64,000 nt of DNA. Source: Entoloma clypeatum (Eukaryota; Basidiomycota; Agaricomycetes; Agaricales; Entolomataceae). Below, one piece after another: positions 51,146-63,202 of this stretch. The stretch covers positions 2,046,001 through 2,110,000 of the forward strand of contig OY751491.1 of NCBI GenBank assembly GCA_963565915.1, in the 5' to 3' direction. Each line of letters opens with the position of its first letter. Within the stretch, counting starts at the first letter, position 1. Position numbers and translations under genes: made by a program. The notes beneath the pieces were generated by a model. The model was given only the letters and a program-made list of their open reading frames with translations, ran no database searches and was not told the origin of the DNA.

Positions 51146-54100
51146 TCATAATGAAGCATATCCTGTGTCTGAGTCTATATCAGAATCATGTTATATCCAT
51201 CTCCGAATCTCCGATCCACTCCGATCGTCCTCCGACTTTCCGGACTTTCCGGACATCCGTTACCTCCGCATCTCCGCACGTTGCCATCATGCATTTCATA
51301 TTCATAACTCCATGCCTTTATGCATTTCATATTCATATTCCCGTTTACTTATGCATCGCCTTTTCCGCATGGTCCGTTGACCGACATCTCCGATGTTCGT
51401 TACAGTCGCTGGCAACTTATGCCACAACTCCGGACCTACTCCGACCATCTCCGTAAAGTAATCTCATTTAGATATTTAAGCTTGTACCATACCTGTAGTT
51501 CCTCAGTTCGAATATCAACAAAGTTCACTCCTCTACTCCCCGTTCATGCCAGAGATCCTCGCTGTGGTACAATATGCCGACGATATCCTCATCTACTGCT
51601 CTTCCTCCATCGTTACCCTTCGACGAGCTCAGTACTGTGTCCGAGTCACAACTCCGACGTCGTCCGACCATTTCCACGTCAATGTGTCTCTCACCGAGAT
51701 CTTTCCGAGGACCTCCGCATCTCCGACCTCTCCTCCGACCTCCTGAAATTGGGACACCTTATCCAACAAACGGCGGCGCAACACATACGTTGAAGCCACG
51801 TCCCTCCCCTTCGTCGTTCCTCCGCATTCCCGGAGTTCCGCTCCGGCCTCAGTCCTTCGTCCGACCTCCGACGGACTCCGACGAAGCTCCGACTTTTCAC
51901 CTATTTAACAAATCACTCGACTCCTCCATCTCATCCGAATCCGAAAGTCCATCCTCATGATCGAAGTCTGATGAATGACCCGGCTGGCCCTCCGACTCAA
52001 TAACATCTGAATCCACTGCCCCATCACCTTCTCCAAGACCATCAACATGGAGGTCTGAGTCCATAGCGGGTACATTTACAGTGTGGCCAACACCTCCACC
52101 TAAATGTTGCATAAACATATCGCAATCGACAAAACTAATCAAATTGGCATGTCAAACAGATTGTGAGAGATGACTTGGACTCAGATGAGAAAGACTTACA
52201 TCGAGACATAGAAATTTGTCCAGTCATCTGTTTCCATTGGGTCAAGGATACGAGCAGCCGAGTTGGGAAACGAGAGTAAATCTGATGTCTTCCCTCCGTG
52301 AAATGTAGGGATAAGATGACATGACCGAATGATATGAGCTGGGTCAAGGAAACCAAATGCGAAGTTGTCGGTAGCCTCCACAAAGCCGATTTTGGGTAGA
52401 CGAGCCCCGCAAAAACCTGACTCATACCCTGGCTCAACGCCAAACCAACGCACCCAAAGAAATTCCATATGCTGAGGGGTACACTTGTGAGGCTTTACAT
52501 TGTGGTGTGAACTGGCCACTGTGGCGTGATAGATGCCAAGTACACGGGCGTACCAGTATGGAGCTGCATGTTCACTAGTTTCAGGTGAGCGGACCATGAT
52601 ATCAGGGTGGGAGTGTAGGTTGATGCAATCTTGATCGCGCCGAACATCATAGGTAGTGTAGTTGACGCAACAGGTACTTGCACTATAAATCTTGTTGCCA
52701 GCTATCCGAACAGAGTTGCGGTCAGTGCTAGAGAAGTCATCATGGGCATCTCCGTCAAATTCACGATCTAATAGACGACCGAGAATATGGTCCTGAAGCT
52801 TTGGAATGATTCCCTAAGGATGTTGACTTGAAAAGTTATGTCGCACGACTGAACCAAGCCATACCTTGTAAGCAGGATCTCCAAGACGTTCTCGTTGAAA
52901 AGAGTAAATGTTGATAGGGCAATTTTTCGAGTTGCTGATGTGATGGTGGACTTCCCTATTAAGCTGACTCCCCTGTGGATCCATATCTTCTGGTATCACA
53001 GGTCCAATACGATGACGCAAATGAAGTTCGCGTCGCTCTTTTGCCAATCGAACTCGTTGAAGGCGCTGGTACCGTTTTGCAACTTGCTTCTCGGCTGCAC
53101 ATTTGTTTGTCAAGCTATACAGCCGTTTTACGAGACGATGAGAAAGTTCACCCTCCGGGAGAGGATGATAAGTAATTAAAATGTAGTCTAAAAAGTACAC
53201 GTACAAGCTGAGTAGAGTATGAGTCTGTTCCACCGAATAGTCGGATTGCTTGCACGTAATCTCCAAGAGCATGCCACTTATAAGTGAGTAGATTCAGATT
53301 TTTGATTCGAGGACCACTCCGTGCAGCCTTGGATAGTCCTGTGCTGGCAGGCTCCTGAGCGGCATGTGCTGCAACTGACGCCAACTCAGAATTGGCAACA
53401 CGCCATGTCCGTGCAGCAACTTCCTGTGGTAATTCTACAGTCGTGAAACTCGAACATGTGAGGTCCCTGAATTGTCGCATGAGCTGGCCGAGTTCCTTGG
53501 TTAATTTCTCAAGATAGGAGAGTGTCGACTCTGTATGAAGGCGTAGTTTTGCTAGTGCATGCCACTCCGCAGTACAAAATAACAACTTCATCAGTTGAGT
53601 GTTGTGAGGCTCGTCCAAGAGGCCCTCGAAGACAGGTATGGCACACTGATAGATGTGAGGTACAAGTTAGTAAATCCAATTACATGATGCTATTGAACGC
53701 CGACCTTTAAGAGATCCTCAAAATCCCTTGTTTTTTCATCTCTGATGCATTGCTTGTAAACCGGCGAATGGTACTTCTTCCGAATGTTGGAATTTGTCGG
53801 AATCTAGACAATATTTGCTTAGAATATGAGACGACAAAGCCAAAGCCAATGACCTATTGTCAAGTTCCTCGACAAGTCTTCCATCTGTTGCTGATGCATA
53901 GAGGAGGCGAATAAGATGAGTAAAAAATGTTTTCCAGACCCCCAGTTCGAATTCATGCATGAAATCAACAACAAGCATTCGAGAAAGCTGAAAATCTTCT
54001 CCAAGCTTGTCCATGAAGGCATTCTATAAGGGGTTCTTTCGGTGATAATACGGAGCAACTCAAGCATCCACTTACAACTGTAGGAACCGAAGAAGTTGGT

Positions 54101-55987
54101 TTAAGAAGGCCTTGAACTCCGTTACTCCCTATTCCCATGGCCTTCTGGTAAATCAACTCGCGTGCTCGCAAAACAATCCAAGATGTATACTTTCGAGCCT
54201 TCATCATACGTGACCGGATGTCGTGAACAAGTCCCATGCGGTCAAGCTGAGATTTAGTGACGAGACATTGAGGGCATGGACAAAGGCCCTTGTCTCGAAT
54301 TGTCGCAAGTAAAACTCTGTTGTGGAAATATGGTCAGGTGTGTAATCTTCATAGAGGACGCAACTCACTTTTCAGGATAGTCTGCAGAATAGGTGAAAAA
54401 TCGTGGATATACACGACGTTCCACACCATCATAACATTTGATCACAATTCCATATGTATAGGCATGGATAAAGTCGTCGTCGAGAAGAAATTTCCAAACT
54501 GCATGCATCAATTCACGACGCAGATGTGTGATGATTTCCCTTCGTTGTGCTTTGACACCCCATTTTGTGTGAAATTTCCCAATCTTCGCAAGAACTGCAT
54601 CGGAGAGTGAAGGAATATAAGCAACATGATGACATGCACCAGAGTTGGGCTGTGCACGAATGTACTTGGAGAGATTTCCGAAGAATAGATAGAGAGGCCA
54701 CATCTTTGCAGTACCAAAGTTGGCAAGGTGGGTTGAATCTGACCAAAACATGAGCGCAGTGATGACCTTTTCGCACTTGCAGTCAGGATCATCAGGAGGG
54801 ACACATGCCCGCTGAACCCTGTCATTCTCTTCAATGAATGCATCAGAATCGTACAACTCGGAATAAATCCGCTGGTCTTTGTTGGTGTGGGGTGAATGGT
54901 GGAATATGGTATAGGGTGAAAAATGGAATTTCGATGCAGATGGTTCTGCGAATGCTGACTGGATGACAGATGTAAGTTTCCGATAAAATAGGCCTGGGAC
55001 AGCGAACATGCGAGGAGGAATGTTGGTATCACCAGAGGGAACCTCTATTTCGACTTCAGTTTCCACAAAAGCATTGCCCAGAGGTGATTTTTGATTCATG
55101 GCATCCAAATATCGGTTTTCGCGAGAGGTGTGAAAGTCAGTCAAGTCATGGATATTAAACTTGGGATTTTGGAGGACATTGTGCATGAGCCTATCAAGCT
55201 CAGAATCTGACTTCTGGCTATTGCCGTTATGCTGCCATTCCATTAGGAGCTGAATGGTTTCATTCCGACCAAGCATAAGCGTTGCATCCGGATTCAAGGG
55301 AGGAGAGTCAGATGGATGGGCAAGTGAAGTTGGAGGTGATACAAGTTGATTAACATATAAGTCCTCAGTCGCGATTAACATGTCGGGGTCCTGCGACGGC
55401 TGGTAAAGGTATTGGCGCCAGAGACCGAAAGAGTTCATAGCAGTGCGAAAATAATTCCGCACAAAAAGGGTAACCCTCCGATGAATTGGCTCTGGAGCTA
55501 TCTGCAACTCTTCCAAAGCAGCCGGCAGTGGAGCTTCTGGAAGAATATCACGATATCGCTTTGGAAGTGCATGTTTCCTCTGCGGACAACCACTGCTTGT
55601 AAGAGGTGGTGGAGATGAAGCCGGTAGAGAATGTGGTGCCAGAGTATCCTCTGCCGGATCTGGTAAAGTATCAAATGAATCCAGGCCACTTGACAGCACC
55701 CCGTGTGATGCCGCTGGATGTTCCTCAGGTTCAGATTCACTAGCCTGTCCAATCTGCATGTCATCAGAAAGCCATTGATGGATCAATAAAATAAAACATA
55801 CTTCTTGCAATCATTGTCTCCAGTCTTGAACCCTATGTCTCTGACGAGCCAAATTAGCGACACAACGATGATTGTGATGCCGTTTCAAATATGCCTGATA
55901 TTTGGCACAGCCATTTTGATGTCGAGTCAAGGACCTTGTCGAAGAAAAAGTTCCACAAGTTGAGTTTGGATGGCAGGAATAGGACAT
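51146..55987 (-). CDS. Plavaka-type (CACTA superfamily) transposase, interrupted by a solo LTR
   Basis: The N-terminal part (ATG about 55987) has a zinc-finger-like CHPNSTCGTFSSTRSLTRHQNGC. The main exon (54373-55755) carries LFVRNYFRTAMNSFGLWRQYLY, then VITALMFWSDSTHLANFGTAKMWPLYLFFGN and YGIVIKCYDGVERRVYPRFFTYSADYPEK, diagnostic for basidiomycete Plavaka transposases. After introns: LCPCPQCLVTKSQLDRMG, MLVVDFMHEFELGVWKTFF, TAEWHALAKLRLHT and HHHISNSKNCPINIYSF. The last exon joins across an intron at about 52137-52190 (FVDCDMFMQHLGGGVGHT) and ends in an acidic tail. A solo LTR at 51189-51910 sits 13 codons before the stop; without it the frame reads EESSDSDIDSDTGYASL-stop at 51146. One TGA near 55815 may be a mutation or a splice effect, so integrity is uncertain. 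Confidence 0.82.
51189..51910 (+). repeat. Solo LTR (722 bp) in the Plavaka gene
   Basis: TGTTATATCC to TATTTAACA, flanked by the duplication AATCA (51184-51188 and 51911-51915). The TATA-like ATATTTAAGC and CAGTTCGAATATC motif (about 51470-51520) relate it to the E2 LTR. Bases 51546-51625 read VVQYADDILIYC, an RT-like box, inside what should be R-U5. Confidence 0.85.
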
Positions 55988-56252
55988 GAACAATAGCAAG
56001 AAACACAGTAATACGAGGATGGGCCTTGCTGACACCATTGGACAAGGTGCGAACAGGAAGAGAAAATTGATTGGCAGGTAGATAGAACAAGAGATACAGG
56101 ACATCAGTTGGCGAGCTCATGCATGGAAAGGTACAAATTCAGCTTGTGCGGTGTTCCACCGTTACCTGACAACACATTTGGAGACTCAGTTAAGGAGCAG
56201 GGCAGAGCAACGGAGAGGCTCAAAACATACCACTTTCTCACTTCTCCAATTC
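55988..56252. promoter_or_regulatory. Divergent intergenic region between Plavaka and DUF6698 genes
   Basis: 265 bp between the two probable start codons; no other gene fits. It must hold both promoters if both genes are active. No clear TATA box picked out. Confidence 0.4.
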
Positions 56253-57795
56253 ATGCCCATGAACAGTCCTTTAACAGCGGAGGGCAATACAGAGTCTGAG
56301 GCTCCCTCCTACAAACGGCTCTACCTCGCCTTGAAGGAGCAATGTGAACAGGATAATGCTGATATGAGACCAAGAAAAAAGTGAGCTCTCATTCATATGT
56401 CTATATCGTGGTGACCATACCCTCTCATTCTAGATTTGCTGGTAAGAATACTCGTCTTGGATGCGGCATCCCCAAAGTCGCCTCCCTGTTTGAGACTACA
56501 CTCCAAGTCATTGAAAACTATGACAACTATATGATCATGCAAAAGGATGGTGCAGATGCAGTCTTCGATGAGGCCAATGACATGTTGCCAGATGAGTTGG
56601 AGGCGCAAAAGCGGGAGTGAGTAGCGCCCTTGTACGAGAAGTTTGTCACTTAACATTGGTTAAACACAGCCTCCACCATTCCCACGGCGCCTTCCAGAGG
56701 ATTACAACATTGGTCCCGAACTTTGTGCGCGAAATCGACTCACTCTCTCCACCGGACTTACTGAATTTTTATGCTGCGGTAACTTCTCCTCTTGTTCCAT
56801 ATCCGCCATGCTTTGATTGTTTTCAGCTTGACCGCGGCGCAAGCGATGCTCGCGGTGATGACATCCTCAGTTTGCGTGAAGCAACTGCCAAGTGGCTCAA
56901 TAACAAATACTCACCCACACCCCTCTTGGATCCCGACTCCAGAGATAACCGGGGAATTCAGCATGATTTGACTGGTTGTCTCCTCTGCCCTATCAAATTT
57001 GATTGGAGTGATGAGAGGTAAGTGTCCAGTCTTTCTCAAGTTCCCTGATCATATCTCTACTTCTATGCAGTGTCCGTGCCAGCATTTGCGCATTTGAAGA
57101 GGACTTTGATTATACATCCTCTTTCTTTGTCCGAGCTCTCTATTCGAGCTTCAGCGGTAACCCTGACGATCTCGAACAAGGGTACCTTCAGAGTGCTCTT
57201 CTTGTAAAGGTAATTTTGGGGTGTTCAATATATTTCCCGCTAATTTTGTTTCATCAAGGTCTTCCAACATGTCTTCACATCCCCTAGCTCTGCAAGAGGT
57301 GACCTGATTGAAGACTCCGAGAACTCACCACCTACCATCACACCAACGAGATCCAAGAAGACACGGTCAAAACGGCGAACCATTGCGGAATCATTGGGGA
57401 TGCGCAAGGTGTCCCCGAGAGCGATTGCATATGCCGCCGTGCAGGTAATTAGCCAACCTTTATAAAGTCACGGAAATTTGCTAACAGTATCATCCAAAGC
57501 TTCTTTTTGCACTCTCTGATGCTCACTCATGGACTCGCATTCATAACGGCTTTGATTACCAGGCCTTCTACAACTTCATCATTGAGTTCTTCGAGGGGGT
57601 GACTGGTGATGCCAAGGCACGGGTGCGCAATCTACTGAAGTGGTGGAACAGGTATGCACTTCATCTTTTGATGATCTAAATTGTGTCTAACAATCACCCA
57701 GTCGAATCTTCCCCGAGGTTTCTGCTTTCCGTACTACGGGACCTAGTGACTCACTCTGCCTTCTGAACACACAGCAAGCAGCTCGGGAAAATTGA
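56253..57795 (+). CDS. DUF6698-like protein, 8 exons
   Basis: I can follow eight exons with GT-AG introns and consistent phase: 56253-56380, 56434-56616, 56670-56778, 56827-57017, 57071-57209, 57259-57444, 57500-57651, 57702-57795, giving 393 residues. Landmarks: GKNTRLGCGIPKVASLFE, LDRGASDARGDDILSLREAT, LTGCLLCPIKFDWSDE, SGNPDDLEQGYLQSALLVKVFQHVFTSPSSA, a basic RSKKTRSKRR patch, RAIAYAAVQLLFALSDA, LLKWWNSRIFPEV. These match my memory of a family abundant in Agaricomycetes and annotated as DUF6698, of unknown function. No broken frame was found, so it may be expressed. It is divergent from the Plavaka transposase. Confidence 0.8.
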
Positions 57796-58451
57796 GGCCA
57801 TCGTCGGAATTAGGGACTGTTTTTTGATAACTATTTATGATGATAGCCCGAAATAACATATGTTTTTTGATTTCTCCTTCGGGTGTGATCATTTCGTATC
57901 CCCATGGCCAAGAAATAAGTTGATATGTCAACTGCGAAGCTGATATGGCAGATTCATTGCAAGGGATTGCAATGGTCCATCATGCTCATGGTGGGTTCTC
58001 AACTCAATATAATATTGTTGTCCTCGTCGTGATGAGCTGCAAGTCTGACAAAAAGTTGGCAACTCTTCCCATAGTGGCAAGAATTGGCAACATTCATGGT
58101 GATTTTGATTTTTGGGCGTCGCTCGTCTGAGGTTATCTAGGATCACCAGCTGATATACAATCTGGTATAAATTCACGGTGATTATATCAAATTGTAACGA
58201 ATTCCGTTCATCATAATCGCTCGTCAGATTCTCCCAAATTTAGTGATGCCAGAGCCGGGGTGCCATCGAGAGGGGTGCGCTCGGACCGTGTGACAAGATC
58301 CGAGGTCAGCCAGAACTGCTCCCCCACAATTGCACAGAGAATAAGGACAGTCTTATATACTAGTCTACTTATTTGTACATTATTTGTACATCATGGGATT
58401 GAGCACATGACACTATAGATGAAAGATCTATAGGAGTGGAATTCGTTCAAC
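57796..58451. other. No gene recognised
   Basis: AT-rich; a 4-fold ATTTGTACAT pair at 58370-58393; no convincing coding frame on either strand. May contain the right end of the Plavaka/DUF6698 unit, but no terminal repeat could be matched. Confidence 0.35.
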
Positions 58452-58907
58452 ATGCCGAACGAGGGAGAGTCAGAGGCCGCCAACGACGTGGAAGCCGAGA
58501 TTTTGGAACATCCACTAACCTTTAATCAGCTTTCAGAGCAGCTGATCAACGACATCGTTGCTGAGGACACTGAGCCTGTAGAAGATAATGATCCCTTGCC
58601 GATGCCACTGCCGCTGCCACCCCGAACTGGAAGGATTACAATCCCACCATCGACCCTTCCTCCAGCCCAACCCAGTGATCCACCGTGAAAGGTTTCTATA
58701 CTGCTTAAAACCCTCTTCAAATATCCAAACTTGCAAGATGGCAGTGCAGAAGCATCGGTGCATGCGATGGAGTACTTTTGGAAGGGAGGGTTAGAGGGCT
58801 TGGCAGGGGAGCTGGAGGCTTATGAACTCTTGTTGGAGTCTGAGGCGGGAGATGCTGCTGCCGATTATGGACCATCAGTGAACATGGCGATGGATGAATC
58901 AGTGTAG
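58452..58907 (+). pseudogene. Short acidic ORF with one in-frame stop, unknown
   Basis: ATG at 58452; acidic, NQLSEQLINDIVAEDTEP, then a Pro-rich stretch (PLPMPLPLPPRTG), TGA at 58686-58688, and the same frame continues YPNLQDGSAEASVHAMEYFW and LAGELEAYELLLESE to TAG at 58907. It could be a relic, or the stop may lie in a 55-bp intron (GTGAAA to GCAAG). Not recognised. Confidence 0.4.
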
Positions 58908-59182
58908 ATGTTAATGCTGTATATGGTAATATCACATGAACCCTTTCAAACCCTTGATGTCAGTCAGACTATAGTCAAGGGTCATGACTATGATGACTAC
59001 TTCATAGTCTGACTGACTCAGACTACAGTCATGACAACACTGTTCCCACCAATTAAGGGGGGTCCTGCTGATGCAACAAAAAAGTTAACAAGTCATTTCG
59101 GACTCCGCCTGATTTAAGGTTTCTGTTGTCAACTGTAAGTTTTTCGTTCCCAACTGCCATCATCCCTGCTCTCTACCCCCTC
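58908..59182. other. Intergenic, with short direct/inverted repeats
   Basis: GTCAGTCAGACTATAGTCA (58960-58978) is followed by its near inverted copy around 59005-59030 (GTCTGACTGACTCAGACTACAGTC). No gene seen. Confidence 0.4.
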
Positions 59183-59640
59183 TGTTATGGATTCGCTATC
59201 CATGGCATTGATCGCTCAGACAAGATACAAGACATAGCGGCCTTATCTGATTAATGGCCAGTTTCATCTTATCTATTGGTTTCAGGCTTACTATTCACTT
59301 TTACATCATTCGGGCCCCGGCCTCCGCTTACTCACTACAGTATGGTCATTGTTACCATATCTAGATGGTTACTCTCACACATCCTTGACATCATGTTACT
59401 TATTGGACTATACTTAGATACTCTGACTCATGCCGCAGCAGTTACCATAGACACCTACTCCGGGTCCGCTTCTGGAGTCAGACCGGAACCGCTCTAGAGT
59501 CATCTAGATGACTCGACCTTCTAGTATATATAGGGTACATACATTGCATGTATTCCCCAGATCTAGCAATCACCTTGGTATCCGCCTTTGCTACTTAAGC
59601 CTCTCTGCCTAAGCATCGCATGGGTTTGTCAACCATAACA
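59183..59640 (+). repeat. Solo LTR related to chromovirus G, 458 bp
   Basis: TGTTATGG to CCATAACA with the 5-bp duplication CCCTC (59178-59182 and 59641-59645). A TATATATAG box (about 59524) is followed about 35 bp later by AGATCTAGCAATC, the G-family R start with one change, and the end reads TAAGCATCG...CATAACA as in G. A third U3 type. Confidence 0.88.
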
Positions 59641-59689
59641 CCCTCACCCCTTCCACTTTTGTGCCCCCCATTGTCAATTCTCGTGCTGT

Positions 59690-61170
59690 GATGTCCTCAT
59701 CTGCCGAACGGCTTTCTCTCGTGCCTAACAGCCTTCACTCATGCCCAACGGCGTCCTTTCTTGCCTAACTGTGTCCTTTCTTGCCCAACAGCTTTCTCAT
59801 GTGCCCAACGGCCTCCTCACGCACTCAACAACCACCTCTCATCCCAAACGGCTCCCCCATGCCTCCAAATGGCTCCCCCCATGCCCTACAAATGGCTCCC
59901 CCCCTCCCCCGGCCCTATGGCTCCCTCGTGTGCCCAATGGTCTCCTCACGTGCTCAATGACCGCCTCTCATCCCAAACGGCTTCCCCCGGCCCTACGGCT
60001 GCCTCTTGCCCCCAATGGCTCCTTCGCGTGCCCAACCACCTCCTCGCATGCTCAACAACCGCCTCCCCAAACGGTCATCAATTGTCTCTTGCCCCAAACG
60101 GCTGCCTCTCATCCCCTACGGCTTCCTTGCGCACCCAACGGCCATCTCCCGTTTCCAACGGCCATCTCTCGTCTCCAACGGCTCCCACTCATCCCCTGCA
60201 GTCTCCTCGCATGCCCAACGGCCTCCTCTCACCCTCCAATGGCCGCCTCTCATCTCCAACGGCTGCCTCCCTTCCCCAATGGCTGCCTGTCGTCCCCTAC
60301 AGCTTCCTCGTGTGCCCAATGACCATCTCTGGTCTCCCATGGCCGTCTCTCGTCTCCAACAGCTCCCTGCCGCCCCCAACGGCCTCCTCTTGCCTCCAAT
60401 GGCTGCCTCTCATCTCCAACGGCTGCCCCTCGTCCCCTACGGCTTCCCTGCGTGCCCAACGGCCGTCTTTCGCCCCCAACTGCCTCCTCTCAGCCTCAAC
60501 AGCTGCCTCTCCTCCCCTACGGCCTCCCCGCATGCCCAACAACTTCCTCACACCCCCAAACAGCTCCCCGCGTGCCCTGCGGCTGCCTCTTGCACTCCTG
60601 GCACTGAAAAATCTTTCTGAAGGAAAAATTCATTATGAAAGAGGAATCCTCTTTCCTTTGGGTATATCTTTAAGAAAGATACAAAGTATTTTATATGGAA
60701 ATTTTCAAGAAACATGTAATGTTTTTTCCAAATATTTTTGGCCAAAAAACTTTTTGTTTATCCTACAGTTTTTCTTGAGGAAAAACTAGATCCATTGTTT
60801 GAACAATGGAATAAGTTTATCTTTGAGAAAAACTCTTGGAAAAATGAAAAGTTTTATCAGAAGAAATACTTTGGAAACACATTATATGTTTCCTAAAATT
60901 TTCTATATGAAATACTTTGTATCTTTCTCAAAGATACACCCAAAGGAAAGAGGATTCCTCTTTCACAACAGATTTTTCCTCCAGAAAAACTTGCCAGTGT
61001 CAGGAGTGTTGTCCCCAACGGCTCCCCCGTGTGCCCAATGGCTTCCTCACGTGCCCAACGGCACCAATCACGACCGCCTCTCGTCCCCTACAGCCTCCTC
61101 GCATGCCCAACAACTGCCTCACACCCTAAAACGGCTCCCCCTGTGCCCTACGGCACCGACCGAGGATGAC
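59690..61170. repeat. Minisatellite, about 20-bp unit, interrupted by a MITE
   Basis: Roughly 45 imperfect units like CTGCCTCTCATCTCCAACGG at 59690-60592, resuming at 61009-61170. Because 20 is not a multiple of three, the array is open in all three plus frames (up to 342 codons) and on the minus strand, without being a gene. Confidence 0.85.
60593..61008. mobile_element. CACTA-type MITE, 416 bp
   Basis: Ends CACTCCTG and CAGGAGTG, with inverted repeats of about 105 bp (60593-60700 against 60905-61008; roughly 15 mismatches), AT-rich centre, and a 3-bp duplication TTG on both sides (60590-60592, 61009-61011). CACT...AGTG ends with 3-bp duplications are the mark of the CACTA superfamily, to which Plavaka belongs. 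No coding capacity. Confidence 0.85.
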
Positions 61171-61877
61171 GGCAACGAGGCCCCCACCACAACCCCCCCT
61201 CTCACTTGCAAACACGAGGGGGGGGTAGTACAATTAAGTAATTATGATACTCACGGTAATACCTGTATTCGTAGTTGGTCGCATTTTGTAAGTATTTAAA
61301 ATTCATGTACCCTGTCATGCATGGCTGTATTGAAAGCAAGGAGTGGTCCATAGTGTTTGTAGTCCTCGTAGCTGCTCTCTACCAAGAGGTCCAGAGAGCT
61401 ATGGTATCTAAGCACATGGCTATGGAGAGCTACAGTACATAAGCACATGGCTACGGAGAGCTACGAAACAATGGCTGTGTGCTACGGAGCACTACATAAT
61501 GGGGACTTGTCTACGGGGCTACGGCATCTACTGGAACTACGTAGAGGTATATACTAAAGTGATTTTTTCCTGATGCGACCGTGTATCCCTCTTTGGAAAA
61601 CGCGTGGCTGGGAGGGAAATGTGAGGGCTGTTGTATGGTTATCTAGAATCAGGTGTACGCGGATGCTGCCCCCGTCCCAGCACCTGCTCCCAGACCTGAG
61701 AACGGATGTAATCAGCCAGGAGGAAGCCTAAAGAGGGCGTTGGTCGGATGATACGTGCCTTTGTTGTGGGCATGATAGCTATTATGTCATGGTCTCTATT
61801 TCCATTATTGTCATTGACTGGTTTTTGTTCTGGAAATATTTAAGATTGACCATCCTTTGTCTTCCCCCCATCCTCTC
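61171..61877. other. Upstream region of the nuclease gene
   Basis: Contains two and a half copies of an approximately 33-bp repeat (TAAGCACATGGCTA-GGAGAGCTAC, 61407-61470) and further GCTACGG phrases to 61520. TTTAAG near 61840 could serve as a promoter element. No coding frame recognised. Confidence 0.45.
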
Positions 61878-63202
61878 ATGCGTCCTCTCTCCGCTGCCCT
61901 TCTCCTCGCTGCGTCCCTCCAACTACCCCAGGTCCTCGCATGGGGTGCTGCTGGTAAGCATCGTCCCCCACGGTCGCGCCTTTTGCTCTAACGACATCCC
62001 CTTGCTACTCAGGCCATGAAATAGTAGCTACCATCGCTCAAATCCACCTCCATCCCTCCGTCTACCCGACCATCTGTTCCATCCTCAACTTTACTGACCC
62101 CAACCCCGAACATCCCCAATGCCACCTCGCCCCCATCGCCGCCTGGGCTGACAAGATACGCTTCAAGATGCGTTGGTCCGCGGTCCTCCATTACGTCGGC
62201 TCTGTCGAAGATCATCCTTCGCAGATTTGCGCCTTCCCGGGTCAACGCGGATGGGCAGGCCGCAAAGGCCGCAATCTACTCGCAGCGATACGCAACACCA
62301 CGGGTATCTTGCAGGACTGGGCAGACAGCTCACAGATGGGCACCCTCGCGACTGACGACGCAGCGAACGAGGCGCTGAGGTTCCTAGTCCACTTTATGGG
62401 CGACCTGCACATGCCTCTCCATCTCACCGGTAGAGACCGCGGTGGCAACTCCGTCAAGGTCCGTTTTGGCGGGCGGATCACCAGTACGTCGCCTCTATAG
62501 CCCCCCGTGTTGACATGGCTCATATACGCGGCTGTAGACCTGCATTCTCTTTGGGACGGTCTCCTCATCGCCAAAGCCATCCGCGAAACCCCAAGCAAGT
62601 ACTCTCGCCCCCTTCCCTCAGAGCAGATCGAGTCCGCCCTACGCGGAACCATCTACGACCCCTACGTCCGCCGCATCATGTGGGAAGGCATTCTCAACCA
62701 ATGGGCAGACGAGATCCCGAGCTGGGTGTCGTGCCCTTCTTCTGCACCTGCCCAACCCAACACGCTCTGGCAGCAGGTCTTGACATCGCTTAGTCGGCTG
62801 GCGGGGCGTGCCGCGCCGGGAGAGGACACGGACGACGATGTGCTCTGCCCGTTCCACTGGGCTGAGCCGATCCATGCGCTCAACTGCGATATTATATGGC
62901 CCGAAGCACTCGACGAGCCTCCCTACAGGCGTGATTCGCGCGTTTACACGTCAGCGCCGCGTGACCACCACGGGTGTACAGAAGGCCACGATGGCGCGTT
63001 TGCGGAAGAAGAGGGTTTCGTCGCTCCAAGGCCGGTTTACTTGGAGCTGGACACTCCGGAGTATGCTGGTGCGATCAAGGAGCAGTTGATTATAGAGAAG
63101 CTGCTGGCTCAGGCTGGAATTAGACTCGCGGCGGTTTTGAACTGGTTGTTTGCTGACTTGGTTGAAGAGGGTAATGATCGTCTGAGAGTTTTAACTGTTT
63201 GA
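61878..63202 (+). CDS. Secreted S1/P1 nuclease
   Basis: Three exons (61878-61953, 62013-62483, 62538-63202), introns of 59 and 54 bp with GT-AG ends, 403 residues. A signal peptide of 21 residues (MRPLSAALLLAASLQLPQVLA) precedes Trp22; in this family the mature N-terminal Trp is itself a zinc ligand. Other ligands: GHE (His27), AAWADKIR, VLHYVG, FLVHFMGDLHMPLH and NLHSLWD, matching the three-zinc site. The enzyme cleaves single-stranded DNA and RNA outside the cell, probably for nutrient scavenging. It is somewhat longer than the roughly 270-290 residue mature P1 enzyme, with an insert-rich C-terminal half. The exon joins restore GHE and TNLHSLWD, which supports both introns. Likely functional host gene. 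Confidence 0.93.

Noticed and set aside
58960..59035. Inverted GTCAGTCAGACTA repeats as CRISPR-like or operator array
   Set aside because: Two imperfect copies only, no spacing regularity, eukaryotic context.
59741..60789. Long open frames (193, 204 and 342 codons) of Pro/Ser/Leu-rich protein
   Set aside because: All three plus frames are open because the 20-bp minisatellite rotates through the frames; no domain, and the composition follows the repeat.
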